The notes beneath the pieces were generated by a model. That model worked only from the letters and a program-made list of their open reading frames with translations, was not told the origin of the DNA and searched no databases. This document shows, in pieces, positions 27,964 to 33,364 of a stretch of DNA of 33,364 bases (positions are counted from its first letter, which is position 1; each line of letters begins with the position of its first letter). This stretch comes from Acidobacteriota bacterium. GTDB taxonomy: Bacteria > Acidobacteriota > UBA6911 > RPQK01 > JAPXNP01. The position numbers and the translations under genes are program-made. The DNA lies in assembly GCA_030597245.1 (NCBI GenBank), contig JAUVSF010000004.1, forward strand, positions 1 through 33,364. The letters run 5' to 3'.

Positions 27964-28239
27964 TTGGAGAAGAAAGCGCATCATTGCACAGTCAGTGGAA
28001 GAGTCCAGGGAGTAGGTTTTCGTTACTTTGTGTATCGGCACGCCACCTCTTTGCATTTAGGTGGGTGGGTGCGGAATAAGGACAATGGGGATGTTGAAGC
28101 GCATGTCGAGGGGGGGCAAGAAGATGTGCTGAAACTGGAGCGTTTGATAAGGAAAGGACCTCCGTTTTCGTTTGTTTCCGAGTGTCGGCTTCGAGAGGTT
28201 CCAGTTGAAGGATTTGAGACTTTTTCAATTGCCAGGTAA
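27964..28239 (+). CDS. acyP: Acylphosphatase
   Basis: 91 aa; CTVSGRVQGVGFRYFVYRHATSLHLGGWVRNKDNGDVEAHVEG is the acylphosphatase signature. TTG start. Confidence 0.95.
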   Translation: MEKKAHHCTVSGRVQGVGFRYFVYRHATSLHLGGWVRNKDNGDVEAHVEGGQEDVLKLERLIRKGPPFSFVSECRLREVPVEGFETFSIAR

Positions 28240-28248
28240 GGAAGTTTG

Positions 28249-28767
28249 ATGGACGAACTGAAGAAGAAAATTCGAGAGATTCCGGACTTTCCCAAGCCCG
28301 GAATACTTTTTTACGATGTAACGACTCTGTTGAAAGACCCGGAAGGACTTCGAGCGGCAGTCGATGTGTTCACCCAGCGCTATGCTGACAGAGGGATCAG
28401 CAAAGTCCTGGGGATTGAATCTCGAGGTTTCATTCTGGGTCCTGTGTTGGCCTACAATCTGAATGCCGGCTTTGTACCTGTCAGAAAGAAGGGAAAGCTG
28501 CCTGCTGAGACCCTCAGTGTTTCGTACGAGTTGGAATACGGGACGGACACCCTCGAGATTCATAAAGATGCGGTTGAGCCGGGCGAACGAATCCTTATCA
28601 TCGACGATCTGATCGCTACTGGTGGCACTGCAGCCGCCACGGTTGAATTGGCGAGGGCCCTTGATGCTGATCTGGCGGAAGTAGCATTTCTGATCGAATT
28701 GAGCTTTCTCAATGGGCGCGCAAGAATCCCTTCGGATTTGCCGGTTTTCTCGGTATTGAAATACTGA
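28249..28767 (+). CDS. apt: Adenine phosphoribosyltransferase
   Basis: [101 protein letters not shown] at 28249. Confidence 0.98.
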   Translation: MDELKKKIREIPDFPKPGILFYDVTTLLKDPEGLRAAVDVFTQRYADRGISKVLGIESRGFILGPVLAYNLNAGFVPVRKKGKLPAETLSVSYELEYGTDTLEIHKDAVEPGERILIIDDLIATGGTAAATVELARALDADLAEVAFLIELSFLNGRARIPSDLPVFSVLKY

Positions 28768-28811
28768 ATTCCGGGGTGTGTCACCCGTACAAGGGGTTCC
28801 AAGACTGCTTC

Positions 28812-28972
28812 CGTAACGCTGGTACCTTTGCCGGGACGGCGGGGCTTAGAGTTCGTAGCGCCGGCTTCCAGCCGGCAGTCGCCAACTTGGCGACGGTTGG
28901 GGAGCGGAAACCTGGAGACTTTTTTGTTCCGGGGCTTGAAGCCCCGGTGCCGGCAAGGATGCCGGTGTTACG
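28812..28972. repeat. Compound hairpin element bounded by 23-nt imperfect inverted repeats
   Basis: CGTAACGCTGGTACCTTTGCCGG (28812-28834) versus reverse complement of 28950-28972 CGTAACACCGGCATCCTTGCCGG (18/23). Internal hairpins GCCGGC-TTCCA-GCCGGC, GTCGCCAA-C-TTGGCGAC, CCGGGGCTT-G-AAGCCCCGG and CCGGCA-AGGA-TGCCGG. Confidence 0.88.
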
Positions 28973-28982
28973 TTCTCCGATC

Positions 28983-30266
28983 CTAGCCCTCATTCAGGCG
29001 GTAAAGAATCTCGCCGGCTCTGGGGACTTTGAGGTAGCCCTCTCCGTTAGCTTCCCAGGTATCCGGGTTCACCTTATCAGGGTCGATATACCCGAGGTTG
29101 AGGTTTGCGCAGTGCTCGGGGGAAATCTGTGTCGCCAGAACCACGCTGACTCTCGGAGTCTCCACTCCGGTTTCGGCATTGTAACTGCCAAGGCCCCGGA
29201 CGTGTGTGCTATGAGCGAGGACTCCTCCTGGATAATCCTTGTACTTGTCCCACTGTTTCACGAAAAACTCGCAGGTATGGTATCCGATCTCGTCGAGCAG
29301 CCGCCCATGAGAGTAACTCACCTCGCTGATATGCGGAGCGTAGATAATCACTTCACCGCCATCCTCGACAACCGGTTCCAGCTTGTACATACCCTTCGCT
29401 GCGGTCCAGATATCGTCGTACATCTCGGGCATGATCGAGAGAACTCGTTTTACGGGCTTCGCAAGCCTGCGAATGTGCAGCTTTGAGGAAAGACTCGCCG
29501 CTTCACGGAAGGCTTCTTCAGGAGTGCCCGTATAGACTCCTGCAACACCCTCGCCTTTCACCACGAGACTGCAGCAGAGCTTCTTGACATCTATCATCGA
29601 AGCGGCCCGATCTATGATCTTGCGAACCGGAGTGTCGACCGTTCCAATAACCTCATAGCTGCTGATGACGGCCCCAAGCCAGTGAGAGTAGTTAATAACT
29701 TCGGGACCGCTGATTCCAGGAAAGAAGTATTTGTTACCCCCGGAGAATCCGGCCACTTCGTGAGGAAATGTCGGACCACAGATTACCAGCAGATCATAGT
29801 CCAGGACCATTTTGTTCAATGTCACCGGGACGTCGCGCAACAGTCCTGCATCGTGGGGCAGGTACCGGATACTCTCACCGACAATCGTCTGAATCTCCGA
29901 TTTGGATATAGTTCCCAGCGTCACGAAAGTTTCAGGGTCAGCCCAAAGGTGATTGTAAAGTCCGATGCTCCTGAACTCTGTTGTCCTTTCCTGGGGAGAA
30001 ATCCCAACCAGCTGACAGAGTTCTGAGTCGCTAAGGGGTTGGTGAGTTCCAAGGGCCACAAGGTAATCCAACTTCCTGGTGACCGGAGAAAGCACTTCGT
30101 GAAAGAGTCTGAAAAAGAGGGGAATGGGGGCAGTTCGGGTCTTATCAGGGATGATTACGAGGACACGTTTGTTTCCAATCTCCTGATGAGCAAACGTCTT
30201 TTTCAGAATCTGTCGGATGTCGTCTGCCTGCAAGTAAGTTTCTTTGTTACCGGCACCGACTAGCAT
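28983..30266 (-). CDS. LarA-family (DUF2088) nickel-pincer-type racemase/epimerase homologue
   Basis: ATG 30266 (MLVGAGNKETYLQADDI..); VIIPDKTRTAPIPLFF; YLVALGTHQPLSD; CGPTFPHEVAGFSGGNKYFFPGISGPEVINYSHW. Confidence 0.88.
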   Translation of the reverse strand: MLVGAGNKETYLQADDIRQILKKTFAHQEIGNKRVLVIIPDKTRTAPIPLFFRLFHEVLSPVTRKLDYLVALGTHQPLSDSELCQLVGISPQERTTEFRSIGLYNHLWADPETFVTLGTISKSEIQTIVGESIRYLPHDAGLLRDVPVTLNKMVLDYDLLVICGPTFPHEVAGFSGGNKYFFPGISGPEVINYSHWLGAVISSYEVIGTVDTPVRKIIDRAASMIDVKKLCCSLVVKGEGVAGVYTGTPEEAFREAASLSSKLHIRRLAKPVKRVLSIMPEMYDDIWTAAKGMYKLEPVVEDGGEVIIYAPHISEVSYSHGRLLDEIGYHTCEFFVKQWDKYKDYPGGVLAHSTHVRGLGSYNAETGVETPRVSVVLATQISPEHCANLNLGYIDPDKVNPDTWEANGEGYLKVPRAGEILYRLNEG

Positions 30267-30276
30267 GGCAACTCTC

Positions 30277-31110
30277 CTATACTCCGCTGAACGCCTGGAA
30301 ACCGCCGTCGATAGGCAGGACAACACCGGTGACAAAGGAAGATGCTGGAGAAAGGAGCCAGAGAACAGCTCCGATCAGGTCGCTGGGTTCCCCGAAACGC
30401 CTGGCTGGGGTGTGGTCAATGATGGCCTGCCCCCTCGCAGTGAGTTTCTCCGACTCAGAGTCGATCAGCAGAAACCGGTTCTGTTCCGTCAAAAAGAATC
30501 CCGGAGCCACAGCATTGACGCGGATTGTCGGAGAGTATTCTTGTGCCATGTGGACCGCGAGCCACTGAGTGAAGTTACTCACACCGGCCTTCGCCGCCGA
30601 ATAGGCAGGAATACGTGTCAGAGGACGAAATGCGTTCATAGAGGAGATGTTTAGAATAATCCCCTCTCCACGCTCGGCCATCATTCTTCCGGCGGCCTGC
30701 GAAGGGAGGATCGTTCCGAGCAGGTTAAGGTCAAACACAAATCTCAGTGCCTCGGCCGGCAAGTCGAAAAACGACAACTCGGGTGCCGTTGTAGCTTTTG
30801 GGCTATTTCCTCCAGCCCCGTTGATAAGACAGTCCAGCTTGCCGAATTCAGAGGTGACTCGGTCGAACGCCCGGTCAACGCTTTCCTTATCGAGCGCATC
30901 ACAGTATTCGACAAAGTAAGGACTTTGGCTCTGTTCCAGCCGGTCTCTCCATCGCTCTGAACCATCCGGCCGCTTGTCAAGTATCGCCACACTGGCACCA
31001 CATTCAGCCAGGGTACAGGCCAGCTCTCCGCACAGGACTCCCGCACCGCCTGTGATGGCGACTGATATCCCCCTGAAATTGTAAGCCTCCAGAATCTCCT
31101 GATATGTCAA
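30277..31110 (-). CDS. SDR-family oxidoreductase (D-mannonate/fructuronate oxidoreductase-like)
   Basis: 277 aa; VAITGGAGVLCGELA; NGAGGNSPKATT; ILNISSMNAFRPLTRIPAYSAAKAGVSNFT; DGGFQAFSGV C-terminus. Confidence 0.9.
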   Translation of the reverse strand: MTYQEILEAYNFRGISVAITGGAGVLCGELACTLAECGASVAILDKRPDGSERWRDRLEQSQSPYFVEYCDALDKESVDRAFDRVTSEFGKLDCLINGAGGNSPKATTAPELSFFDLPAEALRFVFDLNLLGTILPSQAAGRMMAERGEGIILNISSMNAFRPLTRIPAYSAAKAGVSNFTQWLAVHMAQEYSPTIRVNAVAPGFFLTEQNRFLLIDSESEKLTARGQAIIDHTPARRFGEPSDLIGAVLWLLSPASSFVTGVVLPIDGGFQAFSGV

Positions 31111-31191
31111 GAGTCGTCCCTCCGAATTGTCTGGTTATCCAGCGACCGTCCCTGCTACTAAACCGGATAATTGCCGGGAGCGCAGGCCAAG

Positions 31192-32034
31192 TTAGCTCTC
31201 AAGCTCTTCCGATTCTGTATCAGCTGGAACTTCTTCCGGAACAGCTTCCCTCCCCAGTAATGACTCGAGGCGACGCACTTCAGCCTGTGCTGCAGTAGCT
31301 GTAGCTGAACCTGCATGTTCTGAGGTGACCTGCCTGTAACGTGTCAAAGCTTCCTCGAGATTACCGGTAAGTTCCAGATTCCGCGCGAGACGCATCAAAG
31401 CCAAATCCACGGGCAAGCCCCCCGAAGGGTCCGCGACAATCCGTTCGTATAGTTCAACGGCCTGCTCATGGTTTCCTTCGGCCACCGCAATTTGAGCCAA
31501 GGCGTTACGGGCCATGTTCTTAACGTCTGTCCAGGAAGATTCATCAATGGCCATCTGCAGCTCTTGTCCTGCTTCCTGGGTCCTTTCCAGTTCAATAAGG
31601 CTCAAGCCTGCGTAATATCTGGACATTCCTCCCAACCAGAAGCCCGAGTATTCATCAGCCACAGTCCTGAAAGCCTCCAGGGACTCCTCGAATCTCTCCT
31701 GAGAGGTTGTAAACCGGTACTTGGTCTGTTGATCGAGCGCACTTGGATCCAGTGCGGGGTCGGTCTGATCCTCCTCGTCCACCGGCGCATGAAATTTCTC
31801 CATGGCATCAGAGAATGCAACCTGAACCTTGGCATCCCTCGATTCCTGATATTTGCTCCACAAAACCGTGACCACACCTATCAATATGATCAACCCCACA
31901 GCCACGAGAATGTAGTTTAGGTTTCGGATAAGCCAACCAGACGTCTCGGTGAGAGTCCTGCGAATAGCGTCTTCCCGAACGATCTCTTTGCGAGTTAATC
32001 GCTTAGCTGCCAAGAGAGTTCCTCCTCCGTCCAA
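31192..32034 (-). CDS. TPR-containing single-TM protein (YfgM / ancillary SecYEG-like)
   Basis: 280 aa; WLIRNLNYILVAVGLIILIGVVTVLWSKYQESRDAKV followed by TPR-like repeats (NHEQAVELYERIVADPSGGLPVDLALMRLARNLELTGNLEEALTRYRQV). Confidence 0.75.
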   Translation of the reverse strand: MDGGGTLLAAKRLTRKEIVREDAIRRTLTETSGWLIRNLNYILVAVGLIILIGVVTVLWSKYQESRDAKVQVAFSDAMEKFHAPVDEEDQTDPALDPSALDQQTKYRFTTSQERFEESLEAFRTVADEYSGFWLGGMSRYYAGLSLIELERTQEAGQELQMAIDESSWTDVKNMARNALAQIAVAEGNHEQAVELYERIVADPSGGLPVDLALMRLARNLELTGNLEEALTRYRQVTSEHAGSATATAAQAEVRRLESLLGREAVPEEVPADTESEELES

Positions 32035-32184
32035 TACTGGGCTAGGGGCTCGAACAGTGTCCGGGACACTTGCTTTCTCAGTGGGATTCAGACCCCAGAT
32101 TGCGGGTCTAGACTGCGATCGAGATCCCCCGGTCCGTTAGGTACCCTAGTTTTCGTCCTAAGTTCTTTTGTCCAATGACAGAAA

Positions 32185-32258
32185 TGCGCCTGGCAGGACT
32201 CGAACCTGCGGCGCAGGGGTTAGGAACCCCTTGCTCTATCCTACTGAGCTACAGGCGC
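32185..32258 (-). tRNA. tRNA-Arg(CCT)
   Basis: Reverse complement GCGCCTGTAGCTCAGTAGGATAGAGCAAGGGGTTCCTAACCCCTGCGCCGCAGGTTCGAGTCCTGCCAGGCGCA; anticodon loop TTCCTAA gives CCT; no encoded CCA. Confidence 0.96.
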
Positions 32259-32471
32259 AACCTGAAAAGCGTAAGTGTAGCAGATTAGATCATTCGTATT
32301 CCACGGTCCCGGAGCCTTACACTGCATCAGCCTGCGCCTTCGCTACCGCTCGGTCCTGTGCCCGTTTCGTACCTTCGTAAAACGAGTGAAACTGGAATCG
32401 CACCCCTGTATTTCTGCATCTCGAATCCTGCCCCCTGCTGTTTCTCATAAGACGCCCTATAATGGTCCGTT

Positions 32472-33364
32472 ATGGGTTTAGCTCCCTATGCGATGCGGGA
32501 TGAGGATACCGAGGGGCGTCAATTCGCCGAGCGGCCCCATCTCTATCGTTCCGAGTACCAGAGGGACCGTGATCGGGTGATTCATACAAAGGCCTTCCGT
32601 CGGCTGGAGAGGAAGACACAGGTATTTGCCCCGGATTATTCGGATCATTTTCGCAATCGGCTGACTCATACTCTCGAGGTCGCACAGATCAGCCGAACGA
32701 TCGGCAAAGTGCTCGGGCTCAATACAGATCTGTGTGAAGTTCTGGCTCTGAGTCACGATATAGGACATCCGCCCTACAGTCATGAAGGGGAGCGAGTCCT
32801 TGATCTGATCATGAAACGGTGTGGAGAAGGCTTCGAGCACAATCTCCACGCACTACGCATCGTTGAGGATTTTGAGGAGAAGTATGCTGCCTTCAGAGGA
32901 CTCAATCTTACTTTTGAAGTCAGGGAGGGAATTGTCAAGCATAGTCGTGATTATGGACCCGACGACGAACCCTACATTGACATCAGTTCATACCGCCTTG
33001 GTTTTCGCCCTCCCCTCGAAGCTCAGTTGATCGATGCTGCGGACGAGATTGCGTACAACGCCGCGGATCTGGACGACGGCTACGACTCAGGATTACTTTC
33101 GGTGGACCAGATGAAGTCTAACCTTGCTCTGTTTCGCGAGTTATGGGCCTTGGTCCATGTTGAATACAGAGAAGCTGCAGAGAAACTCAAAGTCAGTGAA
33201 GTAATCCGAAGGATTATCGACGTCCTGGTCTCGAACCTGATTACTGAAACCCGCAGAAGGATTGATGCCTACAAGATCAGGAGCGTTGAGCAAGTTCGTC
33301 GATTTGAAGGTCGCCTTTTCCAATTCGATTTTGAAACGGAGAGCCTGAACGGAGAACTGAAGGG
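32472..33364 (+). CDS. dgt: Deoxyguanosinetriphosphate triphosphohydrolase-like protein (3' end outside window)
   Basis: Read manually from ATG 32472: MGLAPYAMRDEDTEGRQFAERPHLYRSEYQRDRDRVIHTKAFRRLERKTQVFAPDYSDHFRNRLTHTLEVAQISRTIGKVLGL..LSHDIGHPPYSHEGERVL (HD motifs). Open to window edge, so absent from ORF track. Confidence 0.95.
   Translation, partial: MGLAPYAMRDEDTEGRQFAERPHLYRSEYQRDRDRVIHTKAFRRLERKTQVFAPDYSDHFRNRLTHTLEVAQISRTIGKVLGLNTDLCEVLALSHDIGHPPYSHEGERVLDLIMKRCGEGFEHNLHALRIVEDFEEKYAAFRGLNLTFEVREGIVKHSRDYGPDDEPYIDISSYRLGFRPPLEAQLIDAADEIAYNAADLDDGYDSGLLSVDQMKSNLALFRELWALVHVEYREAAEKLKVSEVIRRIIDVLVSNLITETRRRIDAYKIRSVEQVRRFEGRLFQFDFETESLNGELK

Noticed and set aside
28776-29486. 236-aa + strand ORF
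   Set aside because: Starts inside the 28.8 kb hairpin element (RSAGFQPAVANLATVGE..) and continues antisense to the larA-like gene.

Overview
This 33.4 kb bacterial chromosomal window has three parts. (1) About 1-11.7 kb is an accessory, repeat-rich region: a partial TonB/Oar-type receptor, two Tat-exported Gfo/Idh/MocA oxidoreductases, a PmoA-like (DUF6807-type) lipoprotein, two putative glycoside-hydrolase-like proteins (one DUF4091), small periplasmic proteins and purU. (2) About 12-26.8 kb holds an FHA-GAF-PP2C phosphatase, then a long minus-strand respiratory operon. In it, Alternative Complex III (ActA, ActB, ActE ... ActC-ActD fusion, ActF) is interrupted by a SCO protein and a complete caa3-type A2 heme-copper oxidase. 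(3) About 27-33.4 kb is housekeeping: YqaA/DedA-like protein, tRNA-Pro(CGG), acylphosphatase, apt, a LarA-family protein with an SDR, a TPR membrane protein, tRNA-Arg(CCT) and a partial dGTPase. The signal least explained by genes is intergenic. It comprises imperfect palindromes, strictly 7-nt-phased tandem arrays joined to a conserved 24-nt hairpin (two composite copies, about 7.22-7.37 kb and 11.74-11.95 kb), an 8-nt array at 22.3 kb that overlaps a gene start, and a compound four-hairpin element bounded by 23-nt imperfect inverted repeats (28.81-28.97 kb). All product names come from reading motifs by eye; no database search was run. An Acidobacteria-like host is a low-confidence inference.
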